Assembly: GCA_023413015.1 (NCBI GenBank) | Contig: JAEZQR010000167.1 | Coordinates: 1 to 6,270 of the forward strand | Direction of reading: 5' to 3' | DNA length: 6,270 nucleotides | From: Pseudomonadota bacterium | GTDB lineage: Bacteria; Pseudomonadota; Alphaproteobacteria; Sphingomonadales; Sphingomonadaceae | Part shown: piece after piece, positions 1 through 5,372 of the stretch | Layout: every line of letters starts with the position of its first letter | Position numbering within the stretch: the first letter of the stretch is position 1 | Notes under the pieces: model-generated | Databases searched by the model: none | Seen by the model: the letters and a program-made list of their open reading frames with translations, nothing else | What the model was told of the DNA's origin: nothing | Program-made: the position numbers and the translations under genes

Positions 1-2
1 CT

Positions 3-359
3 GCCTTCGCCGACCGCCGGGTGGATCGCCTGTCGACCGGCGAGAAGGCGCGCGTCCTCCTCGCCCGCGCGCTGGTCGGCCGGCCCGCCTATCTGCTGCT
101 CGACGAGCCGACCGCCAACCTCGATGCCCATCACGCGCTGCTCATGCTCGACGTGCTGCGGAGGGAGGCGGCGCGCGGCGCCGGCGTGCTGGTGACACTG
201 CACGACCTCGCGCTCGCCGAGTGCTGGTGCGACCGGCTGCTGCTGCTCGACGGCGGCGCGCTGATCGCCGACGGATCGCCGGCCGAGGTGCTGACGCCAG
301 AGCATCTGTTCAACATCTTCCGCGTCCGGCGTGGCGCAAGCGGCTGGGAGCGCGGTTGA
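3..359 (+). CDS. ABC transporter ATP-binding protein, FecE/BtuD/HmuV type (3' part only)
   Basis: This is the C-terminal 118 residues of an ABC ATPase; the 5' part lies outside the window. Numbering from the first full codon, the signature motif is LSTGE (10-14), a variant of LSGGE/Q. The Walker B strand is YLLLDEP (30-36), the D-loop is ANLD (38-41) and the H-loop histidine is in TLHD (65-68). The end, with DGSPAEVLTPEHLF, is typical of ATPases that energise binding-protein-dependent uptake of ferric siderophores, haem or cobalamin. Walker A and the Q-loop are not visible. The family assignment rests on this C-terminal similarity; the substrate cannot be told from it. The protein would act on the cytoplasmic face of the inner membrane with a permease not seen here. 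Its TGA stop lies inside the likely promoter of liuB, so the two genes are probably separate transcription units. It has no evident link to leucine degradation. Confidence 0.88.
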   Translation, partial: AFADRRVDRLSTGEKARVLLARALVGRPAYLLLDEPTANLDAHHALLMLDVLRREAARGAGVLVTLHDLALAECWCDRLLLLDGGALIADGSPAEVLTPEHLFNIFRVRRGASGWERG

Positions 360-384
360 GCCGCCGTTACGCCGCCGCTATAGC
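356..384 (+). promoter_or_regulatory. Putative sigma70-type promoter of liuB, predicting a leaderless transcript
   Basis: TTGAGC at 356-361 resembles a -35 element. TATAGC at 379-384, preceded by C to give CTATAG, resembles the alphaproteobacterial -10. The spacer is exactly 17 bp. Seven bases after the -10 is position 391, the A of the liuB ATG. No convincing Shine-Dalgarno sequence lies between the -10 and that ATG, which fits a leaderless mRNA. The -35 overlaps the TGA stop (357-359) of the ABC ATPase gene. The motif match and spacing are seen directly; activity is inferred. Confidence 0.55.
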
Positions 385-390
385 GGGCGC

Positions 391-1983
391 ATGCCAATTC
401 CCATCGGCTCGCCGGCCAATCCCTCCGATCCCGACTTCAAACGCAACGAGACCGTGATGCGCGGGCTCGTCGACGAACTTCGCGAGCTCACCGGGCGCAT
501 CGCGCTCGGCGGTTCGGAGAATGCGCGCCAGAAGCATGTCGCCCGCGGCAAGCTGCTCCCGCGCGAGCGGGTCGAGCGGCTGCTCGATCCCGGCACCGCC
601 TTCCTGGAGATCAGCCAGATCGCCGCGCACGAGGTCTATGAGGACGAGGTGCCCGCCGCCGGGATGATCGCCGGCGTCGGCCAGGTATCGGGCCGCCCCT
701 GCGTCATCGTCTGCAACGATCCGACGGTGAAGGGCGGCAGCTACTATCCGCTCACCGTCAAGAAGCACCTGCGCGCGCAGGAGATCGCGCAGCAGAACCG
801 GCTTCCCTGCCTCTACCTCGTCGATTCGGGCGGCGCGAACCTGCCGCGCCAGGACGAGGTCTTCCCGGACCGCGACCACTTCGGCCGCATCTTCTTCAAT
901 CAGGCGAACATGTCGGCGCAAGCCATTGCGCAGATTGCGGTCGTGATGGGCAGCTGCACCGCCGGCGGCGCCTATGTGCCGGCAATGTCGGACGAGACGG
1001 TGATCGTGCAGAACCAGGGCACGATCTTCCTCGGCGGCCCGCCGCTGGTAAAGGCCGCGACCGGCGAGGAGGTGACCGCCGAGGATCTGGGCGGCGGTGA
1101 CGTCCACACGCGCATCTCGGGCGTTGCCGACCATCTGGCGGCGAACGACGCCCATGCGCTCGAGATCGCCCGCTCGATCGTCGCCACCCTGCCGGGGCGC
1201 GTGGTGCCCGACGTGACGCTCAAAGCCTCGCGCGAGCCGCTCTACGACGCCCGCGATCTCTACGGCCTCATCCCGTCTGACACCCGCACGCCCTACGACG
1301 TGCGCGAGGTGATCGCGCGCATCGTCGACGCCTCCGAGTTCGACGAGTTCAAGGCGCGCTTCGGCGAGACGCTCGTCACCGGCTTCGCGCACATCCACGG
1401 CATGCCGGTCGGCATCATCGCCAACAACGGCATCCTGTTCGGCGAAAGCGCGCAGAAGGGCGCGCACTTCATCGAGCTGTGCTGCAGCCGCAAGATACCG
1501 CTGCTGTTCCTCCAGAATATCTCGGGCTTCATGGTCGGCCGCCGTTACGAGAACGAGGGCATCGCCAAGCACGGCGCGAAGATGGTCACCGCGGTCGCCT
1601 GCGCGCAGGTGCCGAAGATCACGGTGGTGATCGGCGGCAGCTTTGGCGCCGGAAACTACGGCATGTGCGGCCGCGCCTATTCACCCCGCTTCCTGTGGAT
1701 GTGGCCGAACGCGCGCATCAGCGTCATGGGCGGCGAGCAGGCCGCCTCGGTGCTGGCGACGGTGAAGAGCGGCGGCTTCAAGTCGAAGAAGGACGAGGAA
1801 GAGTTCAAGGCCCCGATCCGCGAGCAGTATGAGCGGCAGGGCCACCCCTATTACTCCTCCGCCCGTCTTTGGGACGACGGCGTCATCGACCCCGCCGACA
1901 CCCGCCGCGTCGTCGCGCTCAGCCTCGCCGCTGCGCTCAACGCGCCGATCCCCGAAACCCGCTTCGGCACGTTCCGGATGTGA
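391..1983 (+). CDS. liuB: 3-methylcrotonyl-CoA carboxylase beta (carboxyltransferase) subunit
   Basis: The 530-residue product is close to the usual length of MCC beta subunits. It transfers the carboxyl group from carboxybiotin on LiuD to 3-methylcrotonyl-CoA, giving 3-methylglutaconyl-CoA in leucine catabolism. It is a soluble cytoplasmic protein that works in a complex with LiuD. The N-terminal carboxyltransferase half carries KGGSYYPLTVKKHLRAQEIA (114-133), LVDSGGANLP (143-152) and GSCTAGGAYVPAMSDE (187-202). The C-terminal half carries NNGILFGESAQKGAHF (345-360), QNISGFMVG (375-383) and GGSFGAGNYGMCGRAY (415-430); these glycine-rich loops form the acyl-CoA and biotin pockets in the family. 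I chose the ATG at 391. An in-frame GTG at 331 would overlap the ABC gene and add 20 arginine-rich residues unlike the family, and the predicted transcription start coincides with 391. Geranyl-CoA or propionyl-CoA carboxylase beta are the alternatives, but the liuC, liuD and liuA neighbours favour MCC. Confidence 0.95.
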   Translation: MPIPIGSPANPSDPDFKRNETVMRGLVDELRELTGRIALGGSENARQKHVARGKLLPRERVERLLDPGTAFLEISQIAAHEVYEDEVPAAGMIAGVGQVSGRPCVIVCNDPTVKGGSYYPLTVKKHLRAQEIAQQNRLPCLYLVDSGGANLPRQDEVFPDRDHFGRIFFNQANMSAQAIAQIAVVMGSCTAGGAYVPAMSDETVIVQNQGTIFLGGPPLVKAATGEEVTAEDLGGGDVHTRISGVADHLAANDAHALEIARSIVATLPGRVVPDVTLKASREPLYDARDLYGLIPSDTRTPYDVREVIARIVDASEFDEFKARFGETLVTGFAHIHGMPVGIIANNGILFGESAQKGAHFIELCCSRKIPLLFLQNISGFMVGRRYENEGIAKHGAKMVTAVACAQVPKITVVIGGSFGAGNYGMCGRAYSPRFLWMWPNARISVMGGEQAASVLATVKSGGFKSKKDEEEFKAPIREQYERQGHPYYSSARLWDDGVIDPADTRRVVALSLAAALNAPIPETRFGTFRM

Positions 1984-2016
1984 CGATGGCTGGCTTGATG
2001 AAGCTCTCCCCCCTTC

Positions 2017-2047
2017 CCGTAGGTCCTGAGCTTGTCGAAGGGCCGGG
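2017..2047 (+). repeat. Dispersed 31-bp repeat, copy A (direct orientation)
   Basis: This copy starts 34 bases after the liuB stop and is built on GTCCTGAGCTTGTCGAAG. It matches the copy at 2430-2460 in the same orientation with two differences in 31 bases (T for C at 2032, G for A at 2042). Weaker similarity reaches back over a C/T-rich lead-in to about 2008. It matches the copy at 2351-2381 in reverse complement. From memory this core (CTTCGACAGGCTCAGG on the other strand) is a widespread intergenic repeat in sphingomonads. With copy C it brackets the GIY-YIG gene. Confidence 0.85.
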
Positions 2048-2062
2048 CCCTCACCGCCCGGC
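2042..2062 (+). other. Short GC-rich hairpin just upstream of the GIY-YIG start codon
   Basis: GCCGGGC (2042-2048) pairs perfectly with GCCCGGC (2056-2062) across a 7-base loop. The 5' arm is the edge of repeat copy A and the 3' arm lies just outside it. There is no T-run after the stem, so it is not a standard intrinsic terminator. It ends 6 bases before the ATG at 2069, where a ribosome binding site would be expected, and could hinder initiation there. The pairing is visible; the effect is inference, and such stems arise easily in GC-rich DNA. Confidence 0.35.
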
Positions 2063-2068
2063 TTCCGC

Positions 2069-2500
2069 ATGACCTTCTACGCCTATCTCCTCCGCTGTGC
2101 TGACGGCAGCTTTTACGCTGGCCACACCGATGACCTCGAGCGCCGCATGGGTCAGCACCGCGAGGGCTCGTATCCCGGCTATACGTCGGAGCGCCGGCCT
2201 GTGAGCTTGCTGTGGTCCGAGATGTTCGCGTCCCGCGACGACGCCAAGGCGTGCGAGCGGCAGATAAAAGGCTGGTCCCGCGCCAAGAAAGAAGCCCTGA
2301 TCGCCGGCGATTGGGACCTAATCAGCCGCCTATCGCGATCGCGCGGCAGGCCCGGTCCTTCGACAGGCTCAGGACCTACGGATATCTTGGTGGAGACGGA
2401 TTCTACCGTGTTGGAGTCCACTCCCTTTTCCGTAGGTCCTGAGCCTGTCGAAGGACCGGGCCAGAGCCCTAGCCCCAACACGGAGCGAAGTGGCGCATGA
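2069..2500 (+). CDS. Single-domain GIY-YIG nuclease-like protein with a repeat-encoded C-terminal tail
   Basis: The 143-residue product begins with a small GIY-YIG domain (about 1-90). The first motif is YAY (4-6) and the second is YAG (16-18). The arginine/histidine region is LERRMGQH (23-30), and the likely metal-binding glutamate is Glu63 in ACERQIKGWSRAKK. Residues 67-92 (KGW to SRSR) look like the usual end of these roughly 90-100 residue proteins. From residue 95 the frame runs through two opposed repeat copies, giving PSTGSGPT and VGPEPVEGPG, then a low-complexity end. The family has intact nuclease motifs but mostly unknown cellular roles; some relatives of the YhbQ/UPF0213 kind are linked to DNA repair. 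No Shine-Dalgarno is visible at 2069, and no other start exists in frame after the stop at 2027-2029, so expression is uncertain. The stop overlaps the liuC start by 4 bases. Its place between liuB and liuC looks like an insertion, not a pathway role. Confidence 0.75.
   Translation: MTFYAYLLRCADGSFYAGHTDDLERRMGQHREGSYPGYTSERRPVSLLWSEMFASRDDAKACERQIKGWSRAKKEALIAGDWDLISRLSRSRGRPGPSTGSGPTDILVETDSTVLESTPFSVGPEPVEGPGQSPSPNTERSGA
2349..2462. repeat. Perfect 34-bp inverted repeat made of repeat copies B and C
   Basis: The arm at 2349-2382 and the arm at 2429-2462 are exact reverse complements over 34 bases and are separated by 46 bases (2383-2428). The arms contain copies B (2351-2381, reverse) and C (2430-2460, direct) of the same 31-bp unit seen at 2017-2047. 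Inside the loop is a small stem, ACGG (2396-2399) against CCGT (2406-2409). In RNA this would be a very stable hairpin ending 34 bases before the liuC ATG. There is no T-run, so it does not look like a simple terminator. The paired arrangement resembles a REP/BIME-type element. It lies inside the GIY-YIG reading frame and keeps it open. Confidence 0.92.
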
Positions 2501-3288
2501 ATAGCAATCAGCCCCTCCTCTTCGAAATCGACGCGCGCGGTGTCGCGCATGTCACGCTCAATCGTCCGGAGCGGCACAACGCGTTCAACGAGGACGTGAT
2601 CGCGGCGCTCACCGATGCCTTCGGGCGCGTCGGCGATGCCCGCGCCGTGGTGCTGCGCGGCGCCGGGCCGAGCTTCTGTGCCGGCGCCGACCTCGGCTGG
2701 ATGAAGCGCGCTGCCGAATGGTCCGAAGCCGAGAACGAGACGGACGCCCGTAAGCTCTCCGACATGCTCGCCGCGATCGACGCCTGCCCGGCGCCGGTGA
2801 TCGCGGTGGCGCACGGCGGCGTCTATGGCGGCGGCGTCGGCCTCGTGGCCTGCGCCGATCTTGCGGTGGCGACGCCCGACGCCAAGTTCCGCCTGTCCGA
2901 GGTGCGGCTGGGCCTGACGCCCGCGACCATCTCGCCCTTCGTGATCGCGGCGATCGGCGCGCGCAACGCGCGGCGCTATTTCACCACCGCCGAGCTGTTC
3001 GACGCCGTGACGGCGCACGACATCAAGCTGGTCCACGAACTCGCCGACGACGAGACCGGGGCCGAAGCCTGGGTCGAAGCCTGGCTCAAACATATCCTCG
3101 AAGCCGCACCCGGCGCGGTCGCCGACGCCAAGGCGCTGGTCCGCGACTTCGCCGGCCAGCCGGTGACCGACGATCTGCGCGGGGAAACCGCCCGCCGGAT
3201 CGCCGCGCGCCGCGCCGATCCCGAGGGCCGCGAGGGCGTCACCGCCTTCCTGTCGAAGCGCAAACCGAATTGGGTGCTGGATGCGTAA
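2497..3288 (+). CDS. liuC: 3-methylglutaconyl-CoA hydratase (enoyl-CoA hydratase/isomerase family)
   Basis: The 263-residue product is a typical crotonase-fold protein. It likely hydrates 3-methylglutaconyl-CoA to 3-hydroxy-3-methylglutaryl-CoA in leucine breakdown, in the cytoplasm. The CoA-binding and oxyanion-hole segment is SFCAGADLGWMKR (59-71); the second oxyanion glycine region is YGGGVGLVACADLAVA (110-125). Glu135 in RLSEVRLG aligns with the catalytic Glu164 of rat crotonase. The position of the other crotonase glutamate (Glu144) is Gly115 here. The following TPATISPFV is, as I recall, characteristic of LiuC-type hydratases. The start at 2497 has a plausible GGAG (2482-2485) or GAAG (2487-2490) upstream. 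ATGA at 2497-2500 joins it to the end of the GIY-YIG frame, and its own stop overlaps liuD by 8 bases, suggesting translational coupling. The exact substrate is inferred from its neighbours; a general enoyl-CoA hydratase is the alternative. Confidence 0.88.
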   Translation: MNSNQPLLFEIDARGVAHVTLNRPERHNAFNEDVIAALTDAFGRVGDARAVVLRGAGPSFCAGADLGWMKRAAEWSEAENETDARKLSDMLAAIDACPAPVIAVAHGGVYGGGVGLVACADLAVATPDAKFRLSEVRLGLTPATISPFVIAAIGARNARRYFTTAELFDAVTAHDIKLVHELADDETGAEAWVEAWLKHILEAAPGAVADAKALVRDFAGQPVTDDLRGETARRIAARRADPEGREGVTAFLSKRKPNWVLDA

Positions 3289-5266
3289 AGTTCTGATCGC
3301 CAACCGCGGCGAGATCGCGCGCCGGATCATCCGCACCGCGCACCGCATGGGGCTGGAGACCGTCGCGGTCTATTCGGAAGCCGACGCCAACGCGCCGCAC
3401 GTGCGCGAGGCGACGCAGGCGGTGCTGATCGGCCCGGCGCCTGCCGCCGAAAGCTATCTGCGCGTCGATAAGCTGCTCGAAGCCGCGCGCCGCACCGGCG
3501 CCGATGCCGTCCACCCCGGTTACGGCTTCCTGTCGGAGAATGCCGATTTCGCCGACGCCGTGCGCGAGGCCGGGCTGATCTTCGTCGGTCCGCCGACGCA
3601 GGCGATCCGCGTCATGGGTCTGAAGGATGCCGCGAAGAAGGCGATGAAGACCGCCGGCGTGCCGGTCACGCCCGGCTATCAGGGCGAGGACCAGTCGCTG
3701 ATCCGCCTCGAACGCGCCGCGCAGGCGATCGGCTATCCGCTGCTGATCAAGGCGGTGGCGGGCGGCGGCGGCAAGGGCATGCGCCGCGTCGACAACGAGA
3801 AGGAGTTCGGCGACGCGCTGCTCGCCGCCAAGCGCGAGGCGGACCGCGCCTTCGGCAACGACGGCGTGATGATCGAGAAGCTGATCGGCCGCCCGCGCCA
3901 CGTCGAGGTGCAGGTGTTCGCCGACCGTCACGGCAACGTCGTCCACCTGTTCGAGCGCGACTGCTCGCTCCAGCGCCGCCACCAGAAGGTGATCGAGGAG
4001 GCCCCGGCTCCCGGCCTGTCCGAACGACTGCGCCATACGCTCGGCATCGCGGCCGTCACCGCCGCGCACGCCATCGGCTACGAGGGGGCTGGCACCGTCG
4101 AGTTCATCGTCGATACCGAGCAGCTCGACAAGGAAGGCGATCCCGCCTTCTACTTCATGGAGATGAACACCCGTCTCCAGGTCGAGCATCCGGTGACCGA
4201 GCTCATCACCGGCTTCGACCTCGTCGAATGGCAGTTCCGCGTCGCGCGCGGCGAACCGCTGCCGGCGACGCAGGACGACATCCACATCAACGGCCACGCC
4301 GTCGAGGCGCGGCTCTATGCCGAGGATCCCGACAGCGGCTTCCTGCCGTCGACCGGCACGCTCACGCGGCTCGAGCTGCCGCAGGGCCTTGCGGGATCGC
4401 GCGTCGACAGCGGCGTCGAGCAGGGCAACGCCATCTCGATTTACTATGATCCGATGATCGCCAAGGTGATCGCGCACGGTGCCGATCGCAACGTCGCGAT
4501 CGACCGGCTGGTGAACGCGCTCGATGCCTGCGTCGTCGAAGGCGTGAAGACCAACCGCGCCTTCCTCGCCCGGCTCGCCGACCACCCGGCGTTCCGCGCC
4601 GGCGAGGTCGATACCGGCTTCATCGCCCGGCACGGGGATGACCTGAAGCCGACCGCCGACGTGCCCGACCGCGTGCTCGCCATCGCCGCGCTCGCCATCG
4701 CGGCGGAAACCGACACGCGCGTTCCGGAAACGCTGTTCGAGCAACTCGGCGGCTGGCGCCTTAACCTGCCGGCGCGCCGCCACCTCGACCTCTACGTCGG
4801 CGACGAGGCACCGCGGAAGGTCAGCCTGGAAGCCGCGAGCGGCGGCTATCGCATCGGCGGCCTCGGCGAGGCGCTCACCGGCTCGGGCCAGTTCCGCGGC
4901 GGCAACAGCTTCGAGGCCGATCTCGGCGGCGAGCTGCTGCATGCCGTCGTGCTGCGCCAGGGTGATGCGGTCGAGGTCCGCGTCGGTGGTCGTGCCTTCC
5001 GTATCGGCACGCAGCCGCCCAAGGCGACTGCGGCGGTCAGCGGCGGCGGTCATGTCGTCGCCCCGATGCCCGGCCGCGTGCTCGGCGTGTTCGTGAAGCC
5101 CGGCCAGAGGGTCGAGGCGGGCGACCGGCTCCTCGTCCTGGAGGCGATGAAGATGGAGCACCGGCTGACCGCGCAGGGTGCCGGCACCGTGAAGACCGTC
5201 AGCGCCGCCGAGGGCGAACAGGTCGCCGAAGGCGCGCTGCTGGTCGAGATCGAACCGGAAAGCTAA
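3281..5266 (+). CDS. liuD: 3-methylcrotonyl-CoA carboxylase alpha subunit (biotin carboxylase plus biotin carrier)
   Basis: The 661-residue product is the usual length for an MCC alpha subunit. It carboxylates its own biotin using ATP and bicarbonate, then hands the carboxyl group to LiuB. The N-terminal biotin carboxylase domain begins RKVLIANRGEIARRI (2-16). Next is the ATP-grasp core with the glycine-rich loop GGGGKGMR (161-168), FERDCSLQRRHQKVIEE (224-240) and EMNTRLQVEHPVTE (294-307), which carries metal- and biotin-contacting residues. The biotin carboxylase C-terminal domain spans about 335-445. A less conserved linker/BT-like region leads to a biotinyl domain at about 588-659. Lys624 in LEAMKMEH is the predicted biotinylation site, 37 residues from the C-terminus as expected. 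The ATG at 3281 sits inside the last codons of liuC (ATGCGTAA), so the two are very probably translated together. Propionyl- or geranyl-CoA carboxylase alpha are alternatives, but the gene context supports MCC. Confidence 0.95.
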   Translation: MRKVLIANRGEIARRIIRTAHRMGLETVAVYSEADANAPHVREATQAVLIGPAPAAESYLRVDKLLEAARRTGADAVHPGYGFLSENADFADAVREAGLIFVGPPTQAIRVMGLKDAAKKAMKTAGVPVTPGYQGEDQSLIRLERAAQAIGYPLLIKAVAGGGGKGMRRVDNEKEFGDALLAAKREADRAFGNDGVMIEKLIGRPRHVEVQVFADRHGNVVHLFERDCSLQRRHQKVIEEAPAPGLSERLRHTLGIAAVTAAHAIGYEGAGTVEFIVDTEQLDKEGDPAFYFMEMNTRLQVEHPVTELITGFDLVEWQFRVARGEPLPATQDDIHINGHAVEARLYAEDPDSGFLPSTGTLTRLELPQGLAGSRVDSGVEQGNAISIYYDPMIAKVIAHGADRNVAIDRLVNALDACVVEGVKTNRAFLARLADHPAFRAGEVDTGFIARHGDDLKPTADVPDRVLAIAALAIAAETDTRVPETLFEQLGGWRLNLPARRHLDLYVGDEAPRKVSLEAASGGYRIGGLGEALTGSGQFRGGNSFEADLGGELLHAVVLRQGDAVEVRVGGRAFRIGTQPPKATAAVSGGGHVVAPMPGRVLGVFVKPGQRVEAGDRLLVLEAMKMEHRLTAQGAGTVKTVSAAEGEQVAEGALLVEIEPES

Positions 5267-5282
5267 AACCACACAGAAACAT

Positions 5283-5351
5283 CGTCATCCCGGCGAAAGC
5301 CGGGACCCAGGACCGGCGTATGGCTGGGTCCCGGCCTTAGCCGGGATGACG
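5283..5351. repeat. Imperfect 28-bp inverted repeat with nested hairpins between liuD and liuA
   Basis: The arm at 5283-5310 begins CGTCATCCCGGCGAAAG and the arm at 5324-5351 ends AGCCGGGATGACG. They are reverse complements with two mismatches in 28 bases and a 13-base loop (5311-5323). Each arm also folds on itself: CCCGGC-GAAA-GCCGGG (5289-5304) and CCCGGC-CTTA-GCCGGG (5330-5345). The GAAA loop is of the stable GNRA class if transcribed in this direction. From memory this palindrome is a common dispersed intergenic element in sphingomonads and other alphaproteobacteria. It takes up most of the 106-base gap between liuD and liuA. No T-run follows, so it is not a textbook terminator; it could still limit readthrough or stabilise the upstream mRNA. 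Confidence 0.9.
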
Positions 5352-5372
5352 GGAACTGAGAAAGCGAACCTC

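Noticed and set aside
331..390. An earlier GTG start for liuB at 331
   Set aside because: It would overlap the ABC gene by 29 bases and lie upstream of the likely promoter. It adds arginine-rich residues that do not resemble MCC beta N-termini.
367..1572. A 401-codon minus-strand frame opposite liuB
   Set aside because: It is an antisense shadow of a strongly conserved carboxyltransferase gene. The minus-strand frame at 5337-6185 opposite liuA is rejected for the same reason.
2334..2343. Palindrome CGCGATCGCG containing the octamer GCGATCGC, known as HIP1 in cyanobacteria
   Set aside because: It is a single copy in GC-rich DNA inside a coding frame, with no other sign of a cyanobacterium.
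2017..2460. A CRISPR array suggested by three copies of a 31-bp repeat
   Set aside because: The copies are unevenly spaced (about 300 and 50 bases apart) and in mixed orientation, with a gene between two of them and no cas genes. This is a dispersed palindromic repeat.
2179..3348. A 389-codon minus-strand frame covering the repeat region and liuC
   Set aside because: It has no recognisable domain, runs through both the palindrome and a clear + strand hydratase, and shows the composition of an antisense shadow.
3239..5272. A 677-codon open frame on the minus strand opposite liuD
   Set aside because: It is the mirror of a GC-rich coding sequence with G/C-biased third positions. Its protein is low-complexity (Asp/Arg/Ala/Gly/Leu-rich) with no recognisable domain, while the + strand has a full biotin carboxylase.
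5324..5372. An intrinsic terminator after liuD
   Set aside because: The stems are strong but no run of T follows on either strand, so Rho-independent termination is not supported by sequence alone.
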